From the NCBI GenBank assembly GCA_009193035.1, contig SWDT01000069.1, forward strand, positions 186,001-250,000: a stretch of DNA of 64,000 nt. The letters are read 5' to 3'. This DNA comes from Halicephalobus mephisto. Its lineage: Eukaryota > Nematoda > Chromadorea > Rhabditida > Panagrolaimidae. The first letter of the stretch is position 1, and every line of letters starts with the position of its first letter. Positions 1-10,821 of this stretch are shown one piece after another. The position numbers and the translations under genes were made by a program. The notes beneath the pieces were generated by a model. That model made no database searches. It saw only the letters and a list, made by a program, of their open reading frames with translations, and was not told the origin of the DNA.

Positions 1-1112
1 GCGTTCTGTTCTGTACCTCATTTGTGACCAATAATAAGCATGCTGGTTATCGTTCTTCCTGGTTTCCATTATGTTGTAAAAAAATTCAAAAATCACGTAG
101 GCGAATTGTCAGCAAAAACTCATTGATTGGTTAGACTATTCATTCTTACTCAACAACTAATTAATGAATGTGGAAGGAGTTTATCCTCACAAATAGTCAA
201 GTAAATGACTTGAACCTATTCTCCTCCGTACCTGCGAAAAGTGTAGGGGAATGCATTTAGGATATATTCAAAGTGATGAAAAGTTGAATCTACAAAAACG
301 CCTATGGAAGTTCCTAAGAGGAATTTTAATAAAAAAAATACATTTAAAACCCACGTGACTCTAGGATTTAACGAATAGTCTTTAATTTTACAGTCTTGAT
401 CATAAAAACCACAAGATTGTCTGAATGGAAGAAAATGAGTTATGAAAACCCATCTATTGCTCGTGAAATTAGAGTAGTTTCAGATTTGAATTTCCCGTAC
501 TGTTTTATTGGTAGATTATTAAGCTTGCAACCTTTCCTCTCGGGCAGTAATCTCCGTTCAAAGTTCAAATGTTAGACAAGACTAGCTTTAGTACTGTAAC
601 TTACGTCCAAGACACTTTATTTTATATCGTTTTTCCAATATAATGTTTCCACTAATGCCCATAGTAAGCCAAAGTAGTGATTTTTATCATAATCCAGATT
701 AAATTAGACAAACAACTTTCTCTCACCTAATTTCTCCAAGTGAAATTCACCGAATTCAATTTCAAAAAGCAGTATTTGTAAATTTTGCGTATTCTTGTGT
801 CCTTTTTTGAAATAACCGTTATCTATGTAACTTCTGAGGAACGGGACTTCCAGGCTGTATTCATTAATTAAATAAGTAACTGGTAAGGTAGTAGTTTTTT
901 CCAGAACTCATATATCTGTCTAGAACATCGAACAAGAAACAAAAGACAATACTAATGCTCATCACGTGATTTGTGGAATTTAATTTCGTTTCAGAGCAAT
1001 CTTTGCAATTTCTGCTCAAATGATACTAATTACTTATGACAGTAAATTTTATAGACATTTTTGAAGTAGTCGAAACAATTAAATTAACAATATCCCTAAA
1101 GTCATGAAAGCG
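1..1112. other. AT-rich region without a recognisable gene
   Basis: No open frame of useful length with coding character and no convincing exon/splice arrangement is visible on either strand. It lies downstream of the GT49 gene that ends at 1113 and probably holds its 3' UTR and intergenic DNA. Confidence 0.5.
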
Positions 1113-2485
1113 CTAGTAATTCGCGTCAAAATTCCCGCAATATTCCTCTTCGTTAGGATAAGTGCTGTTTATGTACGCCTTGAATTCATTCGTATACAAC
1201 CGTGCTGTATCCCTCGCTAGTTCCCGAGCCAATGCTTCCTGCTCTGTTTCGTTCACTTTAATCCCGTGGTGGACACTGAAGACATGCGAAGCTACGGCGA
1301 AGTTGATTCCCCGACGACAGAGTTCGTACGGAAGGACTTGCTGGTCAGTGTATCTGATGGGGATTCCTTCAAAGTGAAATGGATGGGTTCTGTGCACCAC
1401 CAGCTGAGGTTCCCATCGGAATCCTTGGTAGTTCACCGGAGTCAAGCGAGGCACCGTACCCGTAGTTGTTGAGTAGTTCAGGAATTCCTGGAGGAACGGG
1501 ACGGAGTGTCCAGCCGGGAAGACTTTGAAGTGGAACTCTCCAGCTCTGCAACAAGGGTGGTTTAGGACCTAGCAAGAGTGCTCACTTTCCGTCGTCCACC
1601 AGTTGTCTGAGGGCAGGGACATCCCTGGGGACCTCCTCCTGCTGGTCAACCTCGAACCGTCTGACGACGACTGCCGTGGTGCCCGACTGGATGGTGTGCT
1701 TGAAGGCCCTGATGACCTCGGCGGCACCCCGAGAGAAGTGGTTCTCGATGTCGGCGATGAGATGTCCCTGCGTCCTGGCCCCGGCTCTGGCGACGTTCCT
1801 CAGGGTGTTCGGGGGGTAGGGGGTTCGGAAGTCGTGTTTGAACAAGGCCAGATGGGTCTGGAAGGTGCAGTCGGCGGGCATGGGGTCGGGGGGCTGGGAG
1901 GACAGGCCGTGGACGACAAAGTCGGGGGAGCAGTCGCCGTGCTGCCGGGACCACACTAGGTGGGTCGAGACCCGCTGCAAGGCCGAGGTGCACCTGTGGA
2001 GCTTGCTGTAGGTGGACAGCGCCGGGAACCCCGCGGGGTCGACGAGCAGGGCGAGGGAGATCTGGTCGTCCCAGTAGTCGGCCTGGAAAGAGCTGATCAA
2101 GGCTAGCTCCGACACAAACCCCACCCACGTGGTCGAACACAAACTTGGAGTACCCTGCGGTCCCGTGGGTGCACAGGGTCACAGAGTCCTCGTCAGGCAG
2201 CTGGATGGCCTTTGTAAAGTCGAACCACACACAGTAGTTCCCAAAACGCCACTCCTGAACATCTGGAACTTCATATAATTTTTGATAATTGACGTCACTA
2301 CCATAAGTATGGATTTGGGAGTTTTTCTGGATGGACTGAGTTTCAGGGAAGATTTTATTAATTATGTGGAAACTAGTAGTCCCTTCATATATTCCATTAA
2401 GCATAAAATTTAATAAATAGTCTTTATAAATGAAGATTATCGATAAGCAAATAAGGCAACAGAACATCAACTGAAATCCCTTCAT
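1113..2485 (-). CDS. GT49-family glycosyltransferase (B4GAT1/LARGE/BGNT-like), intact copy
   Basis: Likely a Golgi type II membrane enzyme that transfers a sugar to a glycan chain; acceptor unknown. Three exons fit in phase (2485-2129, 2082-1586, 1545-1113; introns of 46 and 40 bases with GT...CCAG/GCAG borders), giving 428 residues. A hydrophobic segment at about residues 5-20 is the signal anchor. The GT49 signature is near the C terminus: RWEPQLVV, then YELCRRGINFAVASHVF and VHHG. The middle segment reads LRNVARAGARTQGHLIADIE, where the family usually has a DxD metal-binding motif; here it is D-I-E, so activity may be altered. A 3' splice site (CTTTGTAG) lies just before the ATG and suits trans-splicing. 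The central 999 bp is GC-rich and almost identical to the inverted copy at 50490-51488, while both ends are unrelated to it. The family call is firm at domain level; the substrate is not known. Confidence 0.8.
1261..2259 (-). repeat. Near-identical tract shared with 50490-51488 (inverted, 48 kb apart)
   Basis: The reverse complement of this 999 bp tract matches 50490-51488 with about a dozen differences by eye, introns included. Two of these are 1-base indels (one minus, one plus), so both tracts are 999 bp. Similarity stops abruptly at both ends, inside coding sequence. It is markedly more GC-rich than the flanks. Confidence 0.9.
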
Positions 2486-3057
2486 GATCAGTTCTACAAA
2501 GAGAAAAATTCGGAATAAAAAGTAAAAGAATTACATATTCATGAGGATTTTCGGAAATGATCATGGATTCCAAGTGGCCAAAATCTGTCCGTCACCCGCA
2601 GGTGTCCAAATATTGAAGTTATGAATTCTCCTAAACATGATATTTTCCTGTGGCTATTAGCTTATTTCCCTCGATATGTCCAGTTTCATTGCACATAAGA
2701 TCTAAATCTGTCCACAAATAACGAATTGTAACGTTTTCTGCAAGTCTCCAAGTAGATACAAAGTTTAATCCTCTTGTTCGACCAGTGGTTCTCCATCAAG
2801 CAGAACTTGCTTTTTATCTCAGCAACACGTGGAAGGAGATAAAGTATGACAAGAAAAGTCGATACAATAAAAACCGAATTTTTATGCGAGTCGAAAAGGA
2901 ACCTTCCAAGCAGCAGGGACTCCATTAAAAAAGAAATTTCCAGTAACACTTACAAAACAAAAAATATTGCAATCAACACAGGATCTCTGAAGGTATCCTA
3001 AGTGACAAATAGCATTCTCTTGAATCCGGTTCTCAGACCGAGTGGGTTGTTTTCGCA
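2486..3057. other. Intergenic region between divergent genes
   Basis: This separates the GT49 gene (minus) from the single-exon gene at 3058 (plus) and should contain both promoters. A hydrophobic 87-codon minus-strand frame at 2686-2949 has no recognised similarity and no supporting splice pattern, so I do not call it a gene. Confidence 0.4.
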
Positions 3058-3984
3058 ATGACGGCTTCTGGTACTTCTCGTCTCTACGTCGACGACATTT
3101 CTGATTTCCCTGCCGAGTTATTCATCGATACTGTGACCAGCTGGCCTGACGACTCCTTTGATTACGATCTCTTGTTCAAAGTACTGGATCCAGAATATCC
3201 AACTAAAGTTCAGATCTTCGACGGATTCTTTAGTATCAATTATTTGAAATTCACAGAACCTTCATTCTACGAGAGGTTCATCCAACTCCTTCCCTCGCTT
3301 TCTCTGAGGCTGTTTTCTTTCACTTGCAAGGAGTTTTACGTTGACGCTCTCTATCTGAGGGGGATAGAAGTCGAGAGGTTATGGCACAGACAGTTTCCAA
3401 GCCGTCTGGATCGTCAAATTCAGGTTGCCAAGAACGGCAGACTCCATATGGAGTTGATTTTTACCCAGAGGAAGATAATACCGTATTTATCCCCTTGGTC
3501 ACTCCATGTCTCCGGCACTGATAACTTGGATGAAGACTTTGTAATCGCTAGAAATTATAAAAGACTTGCGGTGGATCTCCATGGAAACAACCTCAGTTTC
3601 AAAGAAGTCTTGAGGCATTTCCATTCAGGAGTCAAATTTGCTGATTTCAAGTTCTATTATAAAACTACATATGAAAACGAAAAATTCAAAGTAGAGGAGT
3701 TTTCTGATTTCCTTGTGAAGTTGAATAACGTCGAGAAATTAAGATTGACCATGTACTTTACCGAAGGAGATAACTCCATCTTCAAGGACTTAAAGAAGGT
3801 TATCGAACAGTGGCTGAAGCTCAAGCCTGCTCCGATCAGGAGTTTCTACTTCATCTTCCAAAATAAATTATCTTTCGCTCCGAGAACCGACATTAAAGCA
3901 GCGTACATCGACGGCCAGCTGATAAGGATTCTCCAGGACGAGGAAACAAAGAGAAAATACATCATGCAGGATTTTCTTTACTGA
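3058..3984 (+). CDS. Single-exon gene of an unnamed F-box-like family (paralogue of 24193-25098)
   Basis: A 308-residue protein in one uninterrupted exon starting at ATG. I do not recognise a named family. It is clearly homologous along its length to the single-exon protein at 24193-25098. Shared blocks are LPSLSLRLFSFTCKEFY (about residues 82-98), LRGIEVERLW, a KIIPYLS block, and a C-terminal block with FADFKFYY, VEKLR, YIDGQLIRI and a final acidic-aromatic tail. The leucine-rich stretch ending in FTCKEFY resembles a degenerate F-box (LP..L...IFSF...C..FY), which suggests, without proving, an SCF substrate adaptor of the kind greatly expanded in nematodes. No signal peptide or membrane segment is visible. 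Confidence 0.7.
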   Translation: MTASGTSRLYVDDISDFPAELFIDTVTSWPDDSFDYDLLFKVLDPEYPTKVQIFDGFFSINYLKFTEPSFYERFIQLLPSLSLRLFSFTCKEFYVDALYLRGIEVERLWHRQFPSRLDRQIQVAKNGRLHMELIFTQRKIIPYLSPWSLHVSGTDNLDEDFVIARNYKRLAVDLHGNNLSFKEVLRHFHSGVKFADFKFYYKTTYENEKFKVEEFSDFLVKLNNVEKLRLTMYFTEGDNSIFKDLKKVIEQWLKLKPAPIRSFYFIFQNKLSFAPRTDIKAAYIDGQLIRILQDEETKRKYIMQDFLY

Positions 3985-6900
3985 ACATATTACTAGTATA
4001 TATAAAATTATGAATTTCGAGTTTTTTAATCCATGTTCAACATCCCCGTGTTATTTATTTTTTGTTATTTTCTATTTTAGTCGTGACTAGAAAAAACACA
4101 AATTTGACAAATACCCCAGAGATCCCAAACAAGTGCTTTTCTTGTCAAGAATAAGTTTCTGAGTGACAATTTGGATCCAAGCTCAAATGGCCCTTGAAAA
4201 CGAGAAGCAGATTGTCTTTATGCCTCAGCGAGTCTTACTAGACAATTTTTTCTTTTTTGGTCCCTGACATCAGAAAAAACAATTTTCAGGAAGACCAAAT
4301 TTGTTTTCATTGTTTGGAAAGGACAGGTTTTCGACGATTGAAAAGAGTTGCAGAAATGACCTTGGATCTTGCTGGACTCAGAAAGGAGTTGTTTTCTGCA
4401 CAAGCAAATTATGCAGAGCATCTGTGGTGTCTTGTGACCGGTCGGTTTCGTGTCACGTAGGACTTTAAGGTCGAAAGCCATAAAACCATCATGAATAGCT
4501 GAATAAGTTTTATTTTTTGCGGAATTTTGGAGGGGATCAGTTGGCCGGAAAACTACTCTTGGTTGTTTTGAAAATTGTGAAATGTCAGCCATTCTATTAA
4601 ATTGAGAAATACTAGATATTTAGAGCATTAGGATTTATAAAAATTATGATTAATTGCTGCTCGGAAAGCAATTTTAATGATATCTAGACGTGTCTGGGGA
4701 ATTTCAATTTCAGAATTGTGTAAATATTAAGCTTTCAAGGGCGGATGTAAAATTTTTAATGTTTTTAGTCGAAAACAATTTTGAGAAAATAAATTTAGTT
4801 GTTGAGCTTTGACCTTGAGATGAACAGTGGTCTCCACTTGAGTTTCACACAGTAATTTAATTTATATTTTTTGTTTTTTTTCTGTCTAACAAGTATAAAA
4901 ATAATTTTGAAGAAGTATTTAAAAGCCATTAAAACAGTTTTAGAAACGATGAAATGGTCATTCATGTCGTGACCAAAGTGGAAAACGAATTTTACTTCTT
5001 TAATTCATATTTTTGTCCATCCGTGAACAAGTACAACTCTCTTATTTCCCGATTTTGTAATGATACCACAATCCTTGCATCTCGTATCCAACCACTTTTC
5101 CAAATATTATCCTTTCAGATCCTTGTACACCGGGACACAAGGGTACTTGAGAGGTCACGACGGGAATAGTTTTCCGTTTCACAGGAAGGAAGTCCATTCA
5201 CCCCTTTGTTGGGCTTGTTGATTTTAAAAGAACATTTTACCAGTCTTTTCCTCGGATTTCTCAGGAAGAATTTCGCTATAAATCACATCTGCTGAGAATT
5301 AGTTATTTTGATGGGCATAAATCAGGCAAAGGGTGGATCTGGTTTCCTTTCTGGTTGTTGTCCTATCTTGCAACGGCATTTTGTCCGTTTTCAACGAAAA
5401 AAGCTCGATGGCTTTGGCGGCATTTGAGGTCGTCAAAGAGATGGGAAAAAGAGATCGGTCTTGGGAACGATCAAAGGTTGGGGAATTTCGGACGTTTTCT
5501 AAGATGTCATTGGGGCTGATTTTTGAATATATTTCCTCGGTTCCGACAAACCTTTGACTAGTATCTAGATAATTGAGAAATACGAGTAGCTTGGACATTA
5601 TCTATAATTTCACTGGAAGTAATTTTCGAAAGTAAAAGAAATGTAAGAGCCCTGTTACAATTCAATTAGTTTTGAGAACTGTAATTAGGACTTTGGATGG
5701 TTTTATTTTAATGACTATCCAGCTTTCGATTGATCTTGTTTTCAAACACCTTTCACCTAACCCCGAATAAACAGGCTCTTTCCTTTACAACCAACCATTA
5801 CAACCAGTCCTCTGATTTTCGAAATTGTGCGTTAATCCTTCCATGGACTAAATTTCCCCTCTTTTGCAGAATAAATAATTTTCTTTTCAGAATGGGCTAT
5901 TGTAATTGCTCTTCATTCTTTTTATTTTTTCCAGCCCATCATTTTTCGAAACAACTTGCAACCAAAAGTCACTTAAATTGCTCAATCTCGGCGCTGCAGG
6001 CGTTGTCTTGTTTACTAGTGCCACAAATAGCCGGATAGCTAGCCAGATAAGCGGCTTGGTCTGTCCTTTATTCAATTGTGTTTCGAAACGGAGGAAAAAG
6101 CATCTTTTCAAAATTGATGCGAAAAACAACGGTCTTGCTCTGTGGCCTTCTAGGAAATTGGTGAGCCAGCTGTGATTGCACTTGCATCTCAGAAATGTTT
6201 TTAACATTTTCACGCATTGCTGAATTTCCTTTACTCGACAATGTTGTATTTTTGGAGAACAGTCTTTGTTCGTGGTGGGACAGAAATAGAAGCGTTGTGA
6301 AAGTAAAATTCTGTTTGCTTGCCAAATGAGGCTTTAGTCAGGGTCACATTGTTTAAATTGGGCCATTTTCAAAAGCGTTTCGAGTATTATTTCTGGTTTT
6401 GATGGATGAATTAGGTTCTGCATCAGTGGAAGTTGTGAAGAAGCAGCTTCGTGGAAAAGTTCGGCTACTGTGTCTTCAACTTCATTGGTGCCTGTCAAGA
6501 TAAAAAACAACTCCGATGGGAGTTTAGGATAGTATCCAAAGAAGTAAAATCCCAAGTTTTCTGGATACTATCCATTTCTCCATTATAATGTCTAGATTGT
6601 TAGCAAAAAACTATCCTCAGTAAATTTCCAAATAATGTCCAGAAGATATTTATTTTGGAACTTTTAAACACTGTTTACCGCCTCATTGGAGTTGTCAAAA
6701 CCTCTTCTGGAAAACTTTTTGTTGTTTGTTCTGTAAACACCACCCATGTGGCTATTGAGTTCAATATCTCATGTCTTGCATTTTTGAATTCAAAACCCTT
6801 GTAAGCCTCTTTTCAACCGCTACTTATGACAAATCCCCAATTATCCTTTTCTTTAATTTCTTAGATGCTACTTTAATCATTGAAATCACAAGAAGATTCA

Positions 6901-8658
6901 TCGTTATTTTCGTTTTTGGTTCGCTGGAAATTACAAACTTTTATTGTTTTTGTTTGCGCAGATACGTACTTTGATCTTTTTTTTAAGATCGAAATTCTAT
7001 TATCATACGGAAAATTCAAAATTACAAAAATAATAATTCTAATCTCTATTGTCGGTTTTACATCACGAAAAAATGCCACGTAGATTCGATATTTCCGAAA
7101 AACGACCTGCAATAATTATTATAAAAAACAAATGAATTTTTATTTTGATTAGTTTGAATATGGCTAAATTTTGGTTGTTCAACTGTAAAATTGTTCTGAT
7201 GTCGAAATTCGTTCACCTTTCGATGGTTGTTAAAAATATTGTGAATCATCGAAATTTCCAGGAGTCTCGTTCGTTTTCAGCTGATCAGAGTCAAAACACT
7301 CCCGGACAGGGAAATTTATTTTTGCAATATGAATCACTATTTCGAAACTGCTGTTAAAGCTGTTTTTGAAGTCATTTTTACAGTTCCGATGAGAAAACAG
7401 TGTCCAGGAAAGTTGGACATAAATTTTTCCCTAATACTGTAAAACTTACTAGAGAGGATTTTTGAATGATTTTCAAAGGTCTGACAGATGACGTGATTAG
7501 TACTTGTTTTGTTATTCAATATTGTTCAACTGAGCAATTAACGAAACTTTTCTCTCATCACCTGATGCAAAATCCTGACCTCCCTCAAGTCCAATTTTCC
7601 TCTTCGTTTTTGTTTATTGTTCGATTAAACAATAGTCAAAAAAACTTAAAATTAAATTCAGTAACCTTGAATCCAATAATGACTCATACATTTTTGAAGT
7701 ACTCTTAAATATCTGGACCGTACAATTTTATTTTTTCATTTGGGCTTTTATTTGATTTTGTCATTTTTCTTCTATGTCAAAATTCAAGGTCCTATGAAAA
7801 TGCCAAAACCGGTTTACCGCAAATTTTACATCGAGAAAACACCCAATAAAAATATTTGAATGACGCCACAATGGTTTTAAGAATTTTCTGCCGAGACCGG
7901 CCTGTGATGCAAAACCAAAATAACTTGTTGAAACGATTACTTTTTCTGGTCCCTATTTAACGTTATCAGGAAAGTTACAGAAACTCTAGGGCCTTGTTGG
8001 TTCTGTGGGTGCAGTAATCAACTTATTTTCTTTTTTGGGTTTGTCATGTCAATTCCCAATTTGAAGAGTGAGGAGAATGGAAGACTTATTGACTTGGACC
8101 TCTGTTCGTTAGGAATGTTTAAAAGTACTTTGTTGGTAGTTGTAGTTTCAGATAGTACTAGAGCGGGAGATAAGAGTGATTATCAAAAAACAGCTCCCAT
8201 GAGCAGCTTGGATAGTATCCAAGCAGTCGAAAATACGGATTTTCGTACACTATTTGTTTATCGGAACTTCTAAATGGTTGTTCTAATGAATTTGGGGATA
8301 GTTTGAAATTGGTAATTTCTAGACATTATTTGTTGCTTTCATCGCAGTTGTCAACACCAGTATTCAAACGACAGCTGTAACAAATTCGATGATAGCGCTC
8401 GACATTGATATCTTTCAAGGTCTCTGGACTTAACCCCTTTGAAATTACGATTTGAGACGGGAAAACAGGTTCATTAATGATCACCAATCGGTTTTCCTTG
8501 GAACCAATCCAACTTTTTTCTTTCGTTTTCCTTTGTTTATTTAAGCCAATTTTCTTATCCTTTTCACCGTTACGAAAATTCACCGCAATCACTGTCAAAT
8601 GCCTTCTTTGTCAAACCAACGGTCTGGCAATGTTAATGTAAAAATACCCTGAGGCAAA
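3985..8658. other. Long AT-rich region with no supportable gene
   Basis: Several frames of 60-125 codons occur on both strands, but they overlap in antisense, have no recognised domain and do not join through good splice sites. I see scattered homopolymer-rich DNA and a recurring GGATAGTATCC-type palindrome (near 6530 inside a pair, and 8206-8224). No RNA gene was recognised. Confidence 0.45.
8206..8224. repeat. 19-base palindrome around GGATAGTATCC
   Basis: The bases form a palindrome with a single central base (arms GCTTGGATA / TATCCAAGC). The same core occurs at about 6531-6541, is followed by the related GGATACTATCC near 6563, and a partial form (GGATAGTATC) is near 58111. It could be part of a dispersed small repeat; function unknown. 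Confidence 0.45.
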
Positions 8659-9015
8659 ATGTCTTTAAAATTCCCCAATGATCTTCTGATTAAGATCATA
8701 TCACATGGCAGACACGTGGGTTGGCCCCTTTCCAGTCGGCAATTGTCACTTGTGCATTTTTGCATCGCGATAACCTTTCTTATTTTCGATTGGGAACCGT
8801 CACATGTCTTCTATTTTCGATTGCGTAAGAATTTTCAGTGTAAAAATAAAAATGAATGGATTAAGTTTATGAACGAGCAGCTTCAACGGTATAAAGACAG
8901 CATGTGGCACTACGAACCAGATGATAGGAAAATAAAATCTGAAATTGCCGTGTTTCGAACAACGCGAAATTCAGCAGGTACCAGTGGGGTACTTTGCCTT
9001 CGGGATATTCCTTAA
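8659..9015 (+). CDS. Possible short or degenerate F-box-type gene
   Basis: An ATG-started frame of 118 codons begins MSLKFPNDLLIKIIS, which resembles the opening of an F-box (FP.DLL.KII). The rest shows no recognised domain. The protein is too short for a full F-box gene, so it may be a remnant or may continue in exons I could not join. It has no obvious similarity to the two F-box-like genes at 3058 and 24193 beyond this N-terminal character. Confidence 0.3.
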   Translation: MSLKFPNDLLIKIISHGRHVGWPLSSRQLSLVHFCIAITFLIFDWEPSHVFYFRLRKNFQCKNKNEWIKFMNEQLQRYKDSMWHYEPDDRKIKSEIAVFRTTRNSAGTSGVLCLRDIP

Positions 9016-9713
9016 TTACAGTTTTGAGTAAAGTCACAGAATATATAAGACTCTAAACCCCTTCATAATCTACTATATCCTTGTAAATCCACATAATAGA
9101 AAACCCGAGAAATGCAATGTTAATTAAAAAGTCCAAAAATTCGCGTTGAGGGAATTTCGTCAGATATTTTTGGTTATTGAAGACGATGTAAATATGCGCG
9201 CGAAGGAAGAGCACGTTTCCCTTCTCTGCATAGTCCAAAGTTTACTGTTTTCCATTTTTTTGTGAAACCGACAAGTGTGCTTTTTCGATGTGTTGAATGA
9301 AAACAACCACACTCTAGAAAAACGACTAAAATGTTCTTGTTGACAATTTTCCCTTCGATTGGCACATTCACTGTTGGTTTATTTGCGCTCGAGCTATCCT
9401 ATTGTTTAATCTTTAACTGTGATCTTTCCCTCAATCAATTGTTGTCTTTCGCAATGAGTCCTGAACCTGATATTGGGCAGAGCGTTGTTTACCACTGGAT
9501 GAGTCAGTGATTTGCCGTTGTTCTCTCGCCAAAACACGCTCCGCCCTTCCGTTGAGTTATTCCGCGGGGGAACGCCCACATCTCAGTTACTCCCTTTGTT
9601 CGGCCAGAGGTGCCTTTGCGAGTTTGGTGAAACTGATTTCCCAGGTACAACATCACGCCACTCCTAATAGAATTGATTCGTTCCGTGGATTTTTTTGTGT
9701 TAATATTTTTATC

Positions 9714-9726
9714 AATTTTTTTTCAG
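9714..9726 (+). promoter_or_regulatory. Probable spliced-leader trans-splice acceptor
   Basis: A T-run ending in TTTCAG lies 35 bases before the ATG of the MARVEL gene, and no upstream exon or donor fits it. This is the usual arrangement for nematode trans-splicing. Confidence 0.55.
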
Positions 9727-9761
9727 CCAAGTTTTATTCTATCAAAAGTTAATTTCTAATC

Positions 9762-10573
9762 ATGGGACTTAACACTGGATATCTCTCCACCAACCGCGGT
9801 GTCATCAAGATCCTCCAAGTCATTGCTGGATTCATCATGTGCAGCTTGCTCTGCGCCAACTGGTGAGATTTACTAGATTATTAGTTTTAGGGTTATTTAA
9901 GGGAATTTCCGAAGGAAGACTAATTTGCAATTTCGAAATTAAAAACGATCGAGTTTCGCGCATTGTTTGTATTTTTAAAAGTCAGCAGATTGTGTGCTCT
10001 TTTTTCTCGAAAATATTTTGAAAAATAACAGCAGCTGCAAGTTTACTTATTCAATGGAGATACGTTGGGAACAAATATCGATGTAACTGAAAAGTTAGCT
10101 TTCTAAAAGTCGTAAAAGAAATTTTAACTTTTTCGGAAAATGGATGGCGACGTTCTTTGAGAAAATTGGAAATTAATGAAATGGCATGATTATGGAAGTA
10201 GATGAAGTTGGATAAATTTAGAATCCTGAGTTGCTTTGTTTTTATAACTCTGATTTATTCCAGGTATGGAGGCCGTTCCTGCTTCGGATCAGGACAACTC
10301 GGCTTTGCCTCTGGCCTCAACTTCGTCGTGGTGATCATCAACATCGTTCTTTTCATCCTCAATCTCCTCGACCTCGCCGTCTGGAAGCTTGAGCGTATCT
10401 ACTCCCTCGTGTGCACGGTGCTCTTCGCCGTTGCCGGCGGTCTCGTCCTCTGGTACATGATCCAGAAAGACAACTGGCACTCCACTCTCATCATCACTGA
10501 TGTTTTGCTCTTCGTCGAGATGATCCTCTTCCTCTGGGATGTCAAGATCCTCCAAGGTGAAGCTTCAAACTAA
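9762..10573 (+). CDS. MARVEL-domain four-pass membrane protein (CMTM/plasmolipin-like)
   Basis: Exons 9762-9862 and 10264-10573 join in phase (AACTG|GTGAGA ... TTCCAG|GTATGG; the codon across the junction is TGG) to give 136 residues. Four hydrophobic segments are visible, at about residues 16-32, 47-68, 78-98 and 105-125, with short loops and charged residues between them. The first begins GVIKILQVIAGFIMC, the typical opening of a MARVEL domain, followed by a short loop with CFGSG. MARVEL proteins work in membrane apposition and vesicle trafficking. The intron of 401 bases is longer than most in this window. Subfamily (CMTM, MAL or plasmolipin) cannot be settled here. Confidence 0.8.
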
Positions 10574-10779
10574 GCCGTATTGCAATTCACCACACACTAT
10601 TGCGAAATTTCGCCAAATCTCAGCTTGATCATCTACTGTAATTTTTTGATTTTTATGAAATCGCACTTCCATTTTTAATAGCAACTTGAGCATTGTATAG
10701 TTTCTAATTTCCAGTCTAATGCTTTTAACGGCAGGATTTTGTATATTTGGATAGTGCGTTTTTGAAGGTTTTTATAAAA

Positions 10780-10785
10780 AATAAA
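10780..10785 (+). terminator. Polyadenylation signal AATAAA of the MARVEL gene
   Basis: AATAAA lies about 200 bases after the stop codon at 10573 and before the convergent gene that ends at 10822. Confidence 0.6.
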
Positions 10786-10821
10786 GATGAAAAAGTTAAT
10801 CCATGGTTAGCTGAAACGAAT

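Noticed and set aside
1603..1959. Plus-strand Gly/Asp-rich frame of 118 codons
   Set aside because: Antisense shadow of the GC-rich GT49 core; the matching shadow appears over the second copy.
2083..2128. Apparent frameshift in the GT49 gene at this point
   Set aside because: The two frames join through a 46-base intron (CAC|GTGGGT...TTTCCAG|GCC) that restores phase and the expected protein spacing; the same intron is in the other copy.
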